Positions 11,600 to 22,906 of a stretch of DNA of 64,000 nt are shown here, piece by piece. The stretch spans positions 9,842,501-9,906,500 of the forward strand of contig JAZGTH010000002.1 of the NCBI GenBank assembly GCA_036877525.1, read 5' to 3'. A program made the position numbers and the translations under genes. Every line of letters begins with the position of its first letter. Within the stretch, counting starts at the first letter, position 1. The notes beneath the pieces were generated by a model. It ran no database searches. It was not told where the DNA came from and was given only the letters and a program-made list of their open reading frames with translations. This DNA is from Chromobotia macracanthus (Eukaryota > Chordata > Actinopteri > Cypriniformes > Botiidae).

Positions 11600-13135
11600 C
11601 TACATGAAATACATGCTACTTCAATTTATTCACAGAGCTACAGACAAGAAACATTATAAGCTATTGTTTAGCCATCCTATATTGTTTTGATGTTAACATG
11701 AAGCTAAGACCTCCATTTTGAAATTATTCAGACTGAGAAATTAAATGTGTTAAAATAGTACTGAATGCTTCCTTTTATCTTAAAACTAAATTAATATAAA
11801 TCAAAATTGTTGTAAAGAATAGAAATTGTATTTAGCAACCAAACTGGTTACAAACTTGTTATCTTAGAAAACATTTAAGCTCAAAAATGAACAAAGTTCA
11901 TGTCCCAAATACAATTTGCTTTGTAGATGAATTAATAGTGTCTGATTTTAATAGTGTTTCCGTTACACTCAGATTATTGGAAAATGATATGATGTATGAA
12001 TATGAATGACAATAATTTCATCATCTCAGCTCATAACTGAATGAATTCAAAAACTCTTAAAACAGAAATGACACCCTACTCATAAAGCTAGCTATTACAA
12101 GAGCAATAGATAGCATAGCATCTATCCAACAAATATTCATGGGATTCAGTTTTAGTTGAGCAACTCAGGAGTTATTTGTGAATGCATGACGTATGAAGGG
12201 GGTAAATGAAAAACTAAAAAATGAGAAAGAAAATGTAAGCTTTCAGATTCAGAAATCTTGATCTGTAAATCAACAGATTTTTTTCCAACATGACAATAAA
12301 AGTTTACTTTTGTTGCATTTTTGACTGTTACGTGGTCTAACTTTTACTTACTAGCAGTATGCTTCATAAAAACTGAATAGATTTGCTCCTAACTTAATTT
12401 AAGAATTGTCTTGTTTTTAATGCTAAAGCAATACGCTCGCAAATCCCTATATAATAAATATCCTACCTGAATTAATTAATATGAATTTAAATTGCATGAT
12501 AAATATATCAGATAACAGATGAGGAAAACTGCTGCCCAGCATTTCTCATTAACCAAATGAATCAGTCAGCAATATTCATGTTTTGATGTCATTCTTACTG
12601 TCCTCATGTTTCTGACCTCTTTCACAGTCAGGTTTGCCACCTCGCAGACATAAACACCTCGGGTTGGCACACTTAGATTACACTTAGACTGACCTTTAAC
12701 CTTAATCTACTTTAAACATATGGCTGACACTGCGAGAGGGCCTATGTGAGTCAGCATAAATCTACAGAATGCTTCAAATGTTTGAGTCTGCAAAAAAAAA
12801 ATGTTCGAGTTTTTCTTCTAGTGTAAACCTCAGCTAGGATATAAAAATAATAAAAGAAACCAAATGGAGTTAAATGAATACGAAATATTTAAGATATTTA
12901 AGATTCTGTACTGTACTAAAATGTATTAAATAACCATGTTCACTTTTTTTGTACATACTGTCAGATGTTGTTGCTTCCACTGAAGCAAACAAGATACTCT
13001 TTGGAACATCCTCAAATCATGCTGGGACAACAGATAACATGGATCAACGGGTTTTGCACAAGCATATAGAGTCATGACAGCATAAAGGTATTCAATTAGG
13101 ACAGTAGAAATAAAAGCCTTGTGCTGATATTAACT
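11600..13135. other. intergenic AT-rich DNA
   Basis: No open frame, inverted repeat or recognised element of note was found in this 1.5-kb stretch. Confidence 0.45.
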
Positions 13136-13142
13136 TACACTT

Positions 13143-13286
13143 ATGCATTAGGCAGACGTTTTTAGCCAAAGCAACTTACAGTGCATTCAAGTTACACGTT
13201 TATCTGTATGTTTGTTTCCTGGGAATCAAACCCAACACCTTTGCACTGCTAACACAATGCTGTACCAATTGAGCTACAAGGAACAC
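13143..13286 (-). mobile_element. tRNA-derived SINE, minus strand
   Basis: Read on the minus strand, it begins with a tRNA-like head holding an A-box-like GTAGCTCAATTGGTACAGCA and a B-box-like GGTTTGATTCCC. After a short middle part it ends with the tail AATGCACTGTAAGTTGCTTTGG and a degenerate version of AAAAGCGTCTGC. The same head and tail occur in the copy at 19135-19300. About 145 bp, non-coding. Confidence 0.8.
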
Positions 13287-13299
13287 ACGTGAACTAAAT

Positions 13300-14430
13300 A
13301 AATAAATATCATGAGTATTTAATAAACAAATACATTTTGCAAACATTAAACCAGACTGTCTGGATGTCACAATGTCTCCCTCAATAAGTCTGAATTTACA
13401 CATAATTTTCATGGGAGTTCAGCACTGAAATGAGCAGCTCTGTGTGGTGGATTAACATTAGTCCACTCTGTGGGAGACTGGCTATGGTTAGATACTCAGA
13501 CCATATGTGTGAGGTCAACTGATTAATGTTTCCCAGTCTGCGCTTATTGAGGTTTGATCCACAGCAAATCCACCAAATCCAATAATGACAACAACTCAAA
13601 CTTACACATGATAGACCGACAAAAGAACATATAGCTTCTATGAGTAGTTTATAGATTGTGCAGAGAGGACGAGAAGTTTAAATAGATAAGGATATATAAG
13701 CAGAATGACAAGGCAGAAAGGTTATAAAGTAGAGAATAAAGGAAGCAGGAATTGTGCTGACCTAGAAGAATGTCAAAGAGGTTGAGCTAAGCTGAGTGAC
13801 TGACTGTCTGGCCCAAACCGGGGATTCAGGTCAGAGATCAAGCGAGGCCATCTTGATTGTCCAAGAGATTCCACCACAGCCTTCCCACTTATTCATGAAA
13901 TGATAAACAATGACTACAATTACTTACCATTAAGGTCGGTCATAAGTTGACATGACTGACAAATCAGAGAAGTGTTGTAATCGTTAAACAACACAATTCA
14001 TTTTTAAAGTATGACTGATTGTAATTTATGCCTTTGTCTTAGAACAAAACATTATTTTGTTATAAGTAATATTAATCACTGTCATATTCATAACTTAAAA
14101 AATATTTCACCACAAAATAAGACCCTTGTGTTTATTAAATGTCCTTTCATTTAAACTTTGAGGGCTGTTGTACTGTTCACTTCCTATTTGCCATTGCATC
14201 TGTGAAAAAACTCGGCATTACACAGAACGAAAGGTGTTATTGAAGCTTGAGTGAAAATGACTAAATTAAAATAGACTAAGATTTGAAAATATGATTACAG
14301 TAGCACCACCTGCCGGCAAAAAAACAAATATATACTTTTTTATAGTGAGGATTAATAAGCCAAACCAAGGCAGTGAGATTTTTTTTATTAGTTAACAACT
14401 AATTTATTAAAAATAGAACATACGAAGAAA
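13300..14430. other. intergenic between SINE and suv39h1 3' end
   Basis: AT-rich, with two overlapping short minus-strand frames (13200-13600) that run into the SINE and are not convincing genes. Confidence 0.4.
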
Positions 14431-14439
14431 ATATACATT

Positions 14440-14700
14440 AAAATTAATAATTTTGCTTTATTGAAGCAAAGTTCAAAAACATGGATGTCCCCTGTAAAAG
14501 TTAAATAAATAAAAGTTTTAAACAGTAAAAAAAAATCACTTAAAAATATATGATGTTAATCTATTTACAGTATATTAATAAATGCAACATAAAATAACAA
14601 AACATACAAAAATACATTTCAGGAACTATGAGTTTAAAAGGTCTGTCACAGTGTGTGTGCTTCTGTGCAAGTGCCATTCTGTCCCGTGTTACAGGATGAA
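14440..14700 (-). other. suv39h1: suv39h1 3' UTR (predicted)
   Basis: Sequence after the minus-strand stop. The complement of AATAAA lies at 14457-14462, which would end the transcript near 14440. Confidence 0.4.
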
Positions 14701-17364
14701 TTAAAATAAATATTTTCGACAATTCTTCACTCCACACTTGCACTCCATGTGGATCCTTTTGATGGGCGATCTGTCAGATCCTGCCCGACTCAAGTCCAGG
14801 TCCATTTTTGAGCTCTCTGCATCTATTGGATCAACTGAGAAACAGAGACAGGTACATTGTACAAAGTACAAATCATGCTCTAAAAGTTAATACATGCATT
14901 GACTTTCTTTCATTATTTCAAGAAGTGTCAAGAATATAGTAAAGGGCAGAATTAAAGACTTTGGTCTTACTTGTCATCTTGTAGTCGAAGGTGAGCTCCT
15001 CTCCTGCTTTGATACTTCGTCTCGCAAAGAACGCAATTCTGGGCAGTCGCTCATCTAAGTTGTCGATAAATACATTATACACCTGCAAGTTTGGGTCGCA
15101 CTGGAAAAACATGGGTAAGTATATATTAATTTCATGTTTTGCTGCAGTGTGTTACTATAAAATTAAACAATCTCATACAAAAATTACTAAAACTAAAGCT
15201 TCTATGGCCAAGGACTAGAATTATTTTTACAGCTGTTAAGATCAAGTATGCACATATTCTACAATAATTAACATCACTTTACATGAATATGTTCCACATT
15301 ATTTACTATTAATTTTATTAGATAGTCCAGACTCTGGGTAGAGATAGCTAATGCTTACGCTGTGGTTCACAAAGTGAGAGATGTTTCCATAATGAGCTGC
15401 ATCAATAGTGTAGACATCATCCACATAGTCTAGATCAAACAGGTATGTTGCACCCTGTTTATCATAGACCACTCCCCTTCTCTCTGCCTCCTCTGTGGTG
15501 ATGACCTGATGGAACACGCGGCTGACAGCAGGTCAGTAAGTAGCATTTACAGAAAACGTTGACAATAATGCAAAATTATACTGCAAATGTCTGAAAAAGG
15601 ATTTAACATTAGAAAGTTTGTGCCCTTGTTTTAATAAGGGATGGCATTTCAACAAAAAGTAACCAAAAACAATTTCAAGGGGATACAAATACATATACAC
15701 ACACTAAAAAATCATATTTATGATCATTGAAAGGATAACATTTACTGTAATTTAAAGTAGAAATCGACAAGGATATGCTAATTTTCATGAACAAAGACCT
15801 TTAGACTTTATATATCAGAATATCAGAATGTTTATTTTATAGAATCATAGAATTTCATTTTTTCTTTTGTTAATTTTTTTTCCCTTTCAATCAAATACTG
15901 AATATTAACATACACCAACAAATGTAGCTATTGTTTTACTCTTTATCTACTCACTTTTTACACTACTAAAAGTATAATTATTATTTTTGAATATACTCTT
16001 AAGCGGTGCAATAAAACTATGGGGATCCGTGTAGGAACGTTTTCAAACTTTTCGTTCTAATGTAATTGCTATGCTATCCACACAGCATGCACAATATAAC
16101 TTGCTTACCTCTCCAAGATACTCCATAACAAAGTCGTTTTTGAAAATCCTCTGCAGTGTCCGCACACCCCACCCTCTCCCATTGGCTGTTCTGAAGATGC
16201 AAAGATCATACTGAATACCTTTCTGCACAACCCTGTTCCCACAGTCCGGCCCACATCGGCAGCTGGAGTTACACTCGTAGATCGGTAAACCAGGCATCAC
16301 TTTCACCTGCCGGCTGTCGTTATATGCCCTACGATGACTCAACAGGCCCGGACAGCAGCCTTTCACAGGCTGAAAGATACACTCGTCACACTCACAGCCC
16401 ACTGTCACTGTGTTTACCTCCACCCCTTTGCCAAATTTATTTTCATTAATGTAGGTAAAGTTCCTAGGAGGTCCAGCCAGGTCAACGTCGTTGCAGACGA
16501 ATATGCGACCTATTTGCTTGCAGGTCTGGTTCATGAGGTCTTCCCATTTCTGAAGCTTTATGCGCTGTTTGGCCTTCTTGACGAGGAAAGAGGCAGTGGA
16601 GGTACTCAAAGACACAGAATCGAGCGGCTCATTGGCCTGAAGCAGAGCTGCCCTCATGTCTTCTCTGAACTGGCGCAGGAGTACGGGGCATCTGAGGTTT
16701 TTCCGAGGTTCCCATGTGTTCTCTGACTCCGCATAGCCCTTCCACTTCACCAGAAAGAACTCTTGACCCTAAATGGAGATATTTTGAAGTCTACATTGCA
16801 ATAGGGATGAATGACATGCATCATACTGCAGATGAAATTTGGAGAAAAGGCAAAAACAGCTGGTGCTACAAATGCTGAGGTCACAGGTTGCACAGGTGTG
16901 CAGCTAATGCATCAATGACGCAATAACTCACCCTATATTTCTTGTAGTTACACAGATACTCCACCTCATAATCATTGAAGTTGTTTTTAGTCACACCCAG
17001 TTGATGGCACAGGAGCCCCTTTCTGCGGCAGAGATCTTGAAGATCTTCCCATGAACGTTTACAGGACACCCTGCAATCTTAAATCATATGTAATGTCTCT
17101 GTTTCTTAAGCACGGCAGCATCAGACCAGGCAACAGGCGTTAAGCAAATTAATAAAACAAATAAAGCATCGGATAAAGCGCATTTCATTATGCAAACCAA
17201 TACATTCACAGTCATTAACTGTATGTTATGTAGCACAATTAACACTTCTCTAGAGTCGCGTAATGTATCCATATAAACGCTTTCCAGTCTAATACTTTGA
17301 TTCATCTAAATCGTCACTATTTGAAGAAAGTGTATGAAAATCTACCTTTAAAATCTTGCGCCAT
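14701..17364 (-). CDS. suv39h1: histone H3 lysine-9 methyltransferase SUV39H1
   Basis: Six coding exons join in one frame: 17346-17364, 16932-17077, 16109-16768, 15359-15505, 14971-15100, 14701-14834. They encode 411 residues (human about 412). The nuclear enzyme writes H3K9me3 in constitutive heterochromatin and reads it through its chromodomain. The chromodomain spans about 43-100, with FFLVKWKGY and NTWEP. The pre-SET cysteines start at C180 (CECDECIF, then GCCPG and ECNSSCRCG). The SET domain carries GRGWGVRT, NHSC split across the exon 4/5 junction (322-325) and ELTFDY. The post-SET ends CKCGVKNCRKYLF. Exon 2 uses the acceptor TTTAAG (AG at 17078-17079), not the later GCAG, because only this gives the in-frame KDCRVSCK. 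The start sits after an in-frame TAG and has good context. All catalytic motifs look intact. Fish carry two suv39h1 copies and I cannot say which this is. Confidence 0.96.
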
Positions 17365-17790
17365 GTTCACCTCACCGCTACCAGCTGATCCCTATGACAT
17401 CAGAACAGCACGCTACGGCATTCACGTTGATGATTGGTCAAGGTGTAGCCAGGACAAGAGTTCGGAACGCTCATTGGTCAATCCCGATGACGACATATCA
17501 CAGTCCTTATATGAGTCATCTTAAAAGTGTCAAGGGTGTCAACAACTGCAAATAGCAATTTGTATGCAAATGTGTGATGTTTACCATACTTTATATTTAT
17601 TTTACAGAAATATAAATACACATAGGAAAGGTCTCCGCATGCATACATGTTTAATATTTTTTTGTCCCCAAGCAAAGCTTTTTTGTCGGCATGGGTCTGC
17701 ACAATTTAACTACTGAAATGTATGTAGCATATTTACATGTGACATGCATTATGAGTTGGGATGTTTGTGTTTTGGGAAACAGTAATAAAG
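17365..17790. promoter_or_regulatory. suv39h1 upstream / slc51a downstream spacer
   Basis: About 430 bp between the suv39h1 start and the predicted slc51a 3' end. The first 150 bp hold CCAAT-type words (GATTGGTC near 17434, CATTGGTCA near 17473) and CGTCA, compatible with the suv39h1 promoter. Assignment is by position. Confidence 0.35.
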
Positions 17791-17794
17791 TATT

Positions 17795-17921
17795 GCTCTT
17801 TTATTTGAGTTTATTTAGAATAAAAAAGTGTTAAAAATGGTTACATCTGTGATATAAAAAGGATTATGTGGTGTTTATATATATATATACATTTCATTAT
17901 ATATTATTGTTTGTTTTATCG
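17795..17921 (-). other. slc51a: slc51a 3' UTR (predicted)
   Basis: After the minus-strand TAG, the complement of AATAAA occurs at 17800-17805, giving a short 3' UTR. Confidence 0.4.
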
Positions 17922-20694
17922 CTATACAACAGTAACATCAACACTGTCGATATGGTTAATCTCAGCTCTCACAGTAATTGTTGGCAGCTCCACGCTTGTG
18001 GAGCCTTCAGGTGGTTTAGTATGTACTTTATCTGTGTTTGCTGCAGTTTGTAGTGTGTGTTGTAAAGGGAAGGAAAAGGGGAAGTGGCCCAGTGGGGCAT
18101 GCTCAATTTTACAGAGGCTATCTTCACTGTCACTGTTGTATCCAAGGTTAGAATGGCACGGCTCATCCTCTTGACAGGAGAGCTGCACGGCAAACGAAAG
18201 TTCTTCCTCAGTCTGCACCGCTTTCTCACTAAGAGCCTGTGTGATGTCATCTTCTATTTCATCACCATCCTCGTGACACGGTTCAACTTTCCGGAAGGTG
18301 TGATGTGCAAAGAGGCTGATGCAGAACATCTCCACAATAACAGAGTAGTGGTAAATTACTTAGAAGGAAGAAGACACATAATCATTAATTTAACAAATTA
18401 ATTAGCCTTAGTTTTGTATTGTAGCGCTAGTTTTGAACTGTTGTATTTCTATATCCAACAAATCTTTGGAATTCTTACACTGGGACCGAAAGAGGTCAGA
18501 GAAAGAAGGTGTGCACGGAATAACGTTCAGTGCACCCATGGTCTCCAGAATTCCACTCTGTAATCCACAAAGGACCAGAATAACAATGATGCAGATAAAC
18601 TTGGCTCGGATGCCGTATCCAGGCAATGCCCTATTCGTGGCTTTGTAAAACAGCAAGTAGCCATAGAAGGACAGGAAGGTGGATACAGCAATGATTCCAT
18701 TGACGTACATGTTGGGGTTAACTGAATCCACCTATGAGAAACAGACCATAACGTCTCACAGTTTCATATAAGCTTGTATAAGCAAGTTTTGGTCAGTATC
18801 CTGTTTTTGCTCAATAAGTTGGATCTAATTTGGATCCAATTTATTACCTGAATATTTGTTACCTGAATATCTTCCTTGTACTTATTCCTCAGGGATTACA
18901 TTTCATACATTTCAATTAAGTCAGGGCTTTTCATTCTACAGTGCGTATATAGTAAAAGTAGTATGCATAACTACAGTGAGCAGAGCAGTGTTTGTACTCA
19001 CATCCCCATAGTCATACTGCTCATCTGTCCAGAGTACAAGCGTGAGAAAGAATAAGATGGTTCTGACCACAGAGAGCTGAAGCACAGCAGCCATCATCCA
19101 GCGCACACTGGTCCTGATAGAAACAATATCGTGTGATCCTTTAGCTCAATGGGTAGAGCATTGCATTAGCAATGCAAAGGTCAAGGGTTTGATTTCCAGG
19201 GAATACACACATACTAAACAATAAAATATACATAATAAAATGTATAGCTTTAATGCACTGTGAGTTGCTTTGGATGAAAGCATCAGTAATTGTAAATTTA
19301 CCTCAGCTTAAACATTTATTATTTGTAAGTGGAAGTAAAATTTAGAACAGCTGGAAATAGTCTTTGAATTGTAAAGATTTATTCTTATTTCAGACTTTTA
19401 ATCTGCAGAGACAGCTATGAGTAATCCACCTGTAGCCAGAATGTGGTGTCTTGCTTTATTTACTTGAGCATCCCTACTAGTTTGACATAGTCACATTAGC
19501 TCAACCAAAGACGTTGGGTTGGGGCTATCTGTTTGTCTAACCAATAGAATGTTGGGGAGGAGCAAGTATTAAAAGAGAAAGTACTTGTTGATGTTAAAGA
19601 GCGGAAGACAGCAGCAGCAGCAACAGGGAAAGGGATTTGGAGACACCTTCTCCCCTGCTAATGCCTCTAGCATGCAAGCCTTTCCACCAAAGAAGTCCTG
19701 GATAAGACCCATGAACTTCAGCAGTGTAATGGAATGATATCTGCAAAAGAGGAAAACACAATTCAAATGGCTTTAATAGCAACCTGACTGTCATTTGAGA
19801 TCAGTTTTGTGTAATTCGATTATAATAGTGAAGGTCACTTACAAAGAAGCAATGAAATTACATAGAGATGAAGATCGTGGAACGTACAGCGAAACGATAG
19901 ATGTCATTCCAAAGACCTGTCAAGAAATGGAACGTTACCAAGGGCTAAATAAAACTAAAATAGTTCATTAAAGTATGAAGAATGTTCTTTACAGGGTATA
20001 TTCCTAAGATCCAAAGGCTGAGACGTCTGCGCTGTGGAGAGGGAACATGACGCACAAAGAAGCCGATCTCCTCTAAGAAAAGAGCGAGTAACAGCACAGC
20101 AAACACAGCAGGAAGAAGAAACAGCCAAAGATCATTCTTGATCACTACAAGTAAAAACAAAACATGACACAATCTAAGTTCCTTAATAAGCAGCAGCAGC
20201 ATTTGCGCATCATTAACTTTGAGATATACATTTAGGGTCGTGGAGATATACAATCCTGTTTTATAAAAACTACGGTAACCAGATAGCCTCTATTTTTAAT
20301 ACCCTTTCAGAAGTACTACCTTAGGGGTAGTACTTCTGGTAACAAGTGAAACAACGGAACAAGTCTGATACTAAGTCTGATAATAGTGAAACAACGGTAA
20401 AGGACTTAGAAATTGCCAACAACAGATGATGTTGTGAGTGCTGATGTTTAGCAGTTTTTACACAGCAGTACATTTCATGTGGCACAATTTGATAATTCCT
20501 GAAATTACTTGAAAATTACATTGAGCATTGAACCATGGCCAGGTTACATAAGCAGCACATGATAAACACCATTTGGGTTTATATATCTGTACTTTTTATT
20601 GTGTTGTGTTAAATCTGTTACCTTTAAAGAACTCAGATGACAGTGGGATCCCACCTCCCATGAAAGTACAGTTGTCCACCATCCTGCTTACCAT
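17922..20694 (-). CDS. slc51a: organic solute transporter subunit alpha (SLC51A-like)
   Basis: Seven exons join in frame: 20622-20694, 19993-20144, 19843-19916, 19585-19740, 19002-19113, 18479-18731, 17922-18358. They encode about 418 residues, or 414 if the second in-frame ATG at 20682, which has better context, is used. OST-alpha is a seven-pass basolateral membrane protein that pairs with OST-beta to export bile acids and steroids. Features are FLLPAVFAVLLLALFLEE (first segment), TSIVSLYVPRSS, a cluster of six consecutive cysteines after NPFP that is an OST-alpha hallmark, and further segments including FLSFYGYLLFYKAT and FICIIVILVLCGLQSG. The exon 6 donor is CAGT/GTAAGA; it joins TTCTAAG/TAATTT to give RSQLIYHYS in frame. 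The tail after the last segment is about 125 acidic residues, longer than in mammals (whole protein about 340). TMEM184 proteins share the fold but lack the cysteine cluster. Confidence 0.87.
19135..19300 (+). mobile_element. tRNA-derived SINE in slc51a intron 4
   Basis: The head TTTAGCTCAATGGGTAGAGC followed by GGTTTGATTTCC is a tRNA-like A-box/B-box pair. The tail AATGCACTGTGAGTTGCTTT and GGATGAAAGCATC is the same 3' module seen in the 13143-13286 copy. It lies between slc51a exons 4 and 5, opposite to the direction of transcription. Without an intact acceptor stem or the CCA-side pairing it is a SINE, not a tRNA gene. Confidence 0.82.
20308..20338. repeat. perfect 13-bp inverted repeat (hairpin) in slc51a intron 1
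   Basis: CAGAAGTACTACC (20308-20320) and its exact complement GGTAGTACTTCTG (20326-20338) flank a 5-nt loop TTAGG. Confidence 0.85.
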
Positions 20695-20699
20695 TCAGT

Positions 20700-21607
20700 A
20701 AAATCAGAGAAGTCTCAGAGCCCTCAGGTGCTGATGGATCAAAATGATTAAAAAGCTCAGTTACCTCTGTTTTTAATATATGCGTAAAACCTAGACAAAG
20801 GCAGCTAAAGGGCTAAAGATAAAATTACCAGACTTTGGAAAACAGGCAAATGGAATTAAAGTAATACCAAAACTGTATCACAGTGGCTTCCTATTGTCTT
20901 ACAGATGTCTTCCTGAGCTCACATATTAATGATTGACTTAAACAGGTATGGTGGCAGGTAGAGGGCCAAGTCCATCTTCCTGCAGGTCTAGACAGTCTCC
21001 CCTAACCTCACTGTAAAGATGATTTTATACTTTGATGATTTTTATACTTGGACAACAAATGCGAAAGCTCAGTGCTTAATAAACCACTGATTAAACAGAT
21101 CTGGGACCGATTAAACAGTTTTAATGTATTATGTATGTAATGTATTAATGTGTTGTGTACATTTAATAATATTTACCTATTTAATTTACCTACATATATT
21201 TAATGGTCAGTACCAATTATATGTCTATGCATATGATGTCAATTACAATTCATAGTAACAACTATTTTCAACAATTTCATTCATAAAATATTAATTTTCA
21301 TAATTCGACGTACAAGCCATGCGATTCGGGGACTTTTATTTTAAAATCCATTAGGCGCTAATGATTGGAGGAATGGCAGAGGGGCGTATCCGGAAGTCAA
21401 ACGAAAGATACTCGTGGACTTTGTAAACAAGAGAAATGGTCTAGACACTTTCAAGAAAACATTTATTTGCGTTAAAGAATAATTGCAGCTGTTAAAATAA
21501 AATATAAAGCTCTGCGCTCTTAGGGCTTATCCTGGTGATTTTGAAAGTGATGCTGGTTTTCAGGGTAGTCTGAAGACGATTTACTACAGCTTCAAAATTA
21601 TAATAGC
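20700..21607. promoter_or_regulatory. divergent intergenic promoter region slc51a / pex39
   Basis: About 0.9 kb separating the minus-strand slc51a start and the plus-strand pex39 leader exon. CpG words (GGCGTATCCGG, TTCGACG) cluster at 21300-21420 beside a GATTGG word at 21364-21369. The probable pex39 leader exon ends at 21609. The rest is AT-rich with no gene. Confidence 0.4.
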
Positions 21608-21707
21608 AGGTACGTTACCGAACGTCAGATTTCTCCACTCAAACACAATCAAATAAATATTAAACTACTTTAAATTATTTCAGGAGAGGCGTGTTCCCTG
21701 TAAGTAA

Positions 21708-21923
21708 ATGGAGAAGCAGGACGATATGAAGATGGACCGTGAGAGGGAGTCTGAGGGATCGCGAGTGGATGCGGATCCGCAGTTGCTCTCTTTCCCAGAG
21801 GTGTACCGCATGATTCAAGCTGGTGAGCAGATCCCAGGACTTCAGAAACTGGACGTCAAACCATGTCTTCAACAGCCCACAGTTTCCCAGATGCCTAGAA
21901 AGCTAAAACCGTGGGAGAAATGA
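21708..21923 (+). CDS. pex39: PEX39-type peroxisomal import factor (C6orf226 homologue)
   Basis: A 71-residue protein in one coding exon. A leader exon appears to end at 21609 (AGCAG/GTACGT) and to splice to the acceptor TTTCAG at 21678-21683, 24 nt before the ATG. Two conserved blocks mark the family: the helix FPEVYRMIQAGEQIPGL (about 29-45) and the C-terminal KPWE at 67-70. As I recall the literature, the human C6orf226 protein was renamed PEX39 and helps PEX7 bring PTS2 cargo to peroxisomes, with the KPWE motif needed for PEX7 contact. The charged N-terminus is otherwise featureless. AATAAA signals at 22034-22039 and 22059-22064 give a short 3' UTR. Functional assignment rests on motif similarity only. 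Confidence 0.85.
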   Translation: MEKQDDMKMDRERESEGSRVDADPQLLSFPEVYRMIQAGEQIPGLQKLDVKPCLQQPTVSQMPRKLKPWEK

Positions 21924-22097
21924 TTCGTGTTGACGAATTATAAGTAGACTGGTTGATATCGTTCTGTTTGTATACAAGCATTGTACTAAAGCATGATTCT
22001 TAGAGGATGATGCATATGTGACTGTAAATACAAAATAAATGATGGGACTCCAATGTAAAATAAACCATGTGACAAAACTGGCCGATAGTAGTGATTC

Positions 22098-22143
22098 TCT
22101 CATTTGTTTAACAGATTAAACAAATGTTGTTAAACAAATGAGA
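22098..22143. repeat. perfect 16-bp inverted repeat just after pex39
   Basis: TCTCATTTGTTTAACA (22098-22113) pairs exactly with TGTTAAACAAATGAGA (22128-22143) across a 14-nt loop that itself contains AAACAAATG. It lies about 35 bp past the second pex39 polyadenylation signal. Confidence 0.85.
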
Positions 22144-22144
22144 T

Positions 22145-22690
22145 TACAAGGCAACTATATCTGTAAACCGACTCAAGCGCCTCCTGTGAGGTCAACTGGT
22201 TCCTCATTGCTTCATGTCTGTGTGAAATGGAAATGCTAAAAAGGAAGTTCACATGCTTTCCGTCTCATAACTTTTTAGAGGAAGTAAAGTACATCACACT
22301 ATGCAGCTGCTCAACTGGCACTCACACGTTGATCAGAAACTAGATAACACTGCAAAAGCATAACACACTGACTGGATCTGTTTCATCAAACCGGTTTCCT
22401 ACTACCGCTTACTGGTTTATCATGGGTAGCTCCTATCTGGAATTTGCATTTCCTACTGTCACTAACTAAAAATCTGCAGAAATGTTTTGAATTATAATAA
22501 TTATATTAAATGCAAACAGTAAGAAATACATGAGGTTGGAAATGTGTGGAATTTTCTGCTAAATTCTGGAAGAGCAGATTCCATGTTGCCCTGATCATGG
22601 GTAAGCTAGATAGTTCTTTAGCGGAATTGTTAAGCTCCGAGAAACATTTACCATCGACTCATTGGACTGATTTTTACAAACAGCCTTGGA
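22145..22690. other. spacer between convergent pex39 and mapre1
   Basis: AT-rich with no supported gene. The complement of AATAAA at 22698-22703 is a plausible mapre1 polyadenylation signal. Confidence 0.4.
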
Positions 22691-22906
22691 TAAGTACTTT
22701 ATTTTCCATTCACAAAAATAATATTATGATGGTCAATAAAAAAGCTGAAAATTCAAGGTACAGATTTTCCCTGAATAAAACACATTCAGAAGTCAAAAGT
22801 CCAAAATAATGGACCGAAGGCAAGTGCAGCAGAACAGCAGGAATCAGCCAATGTGTGCATTTGAGTGTCCAAGGGGGTATTTTAAAAACCGTCACCCCTG
22901 GATTGG

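Noticed and set aside
19135..19210. Possible tRNA gene
   Set aside because: Only A-box/B-box-like words are kept. Stems do not pair and the typical SINE tail follows.
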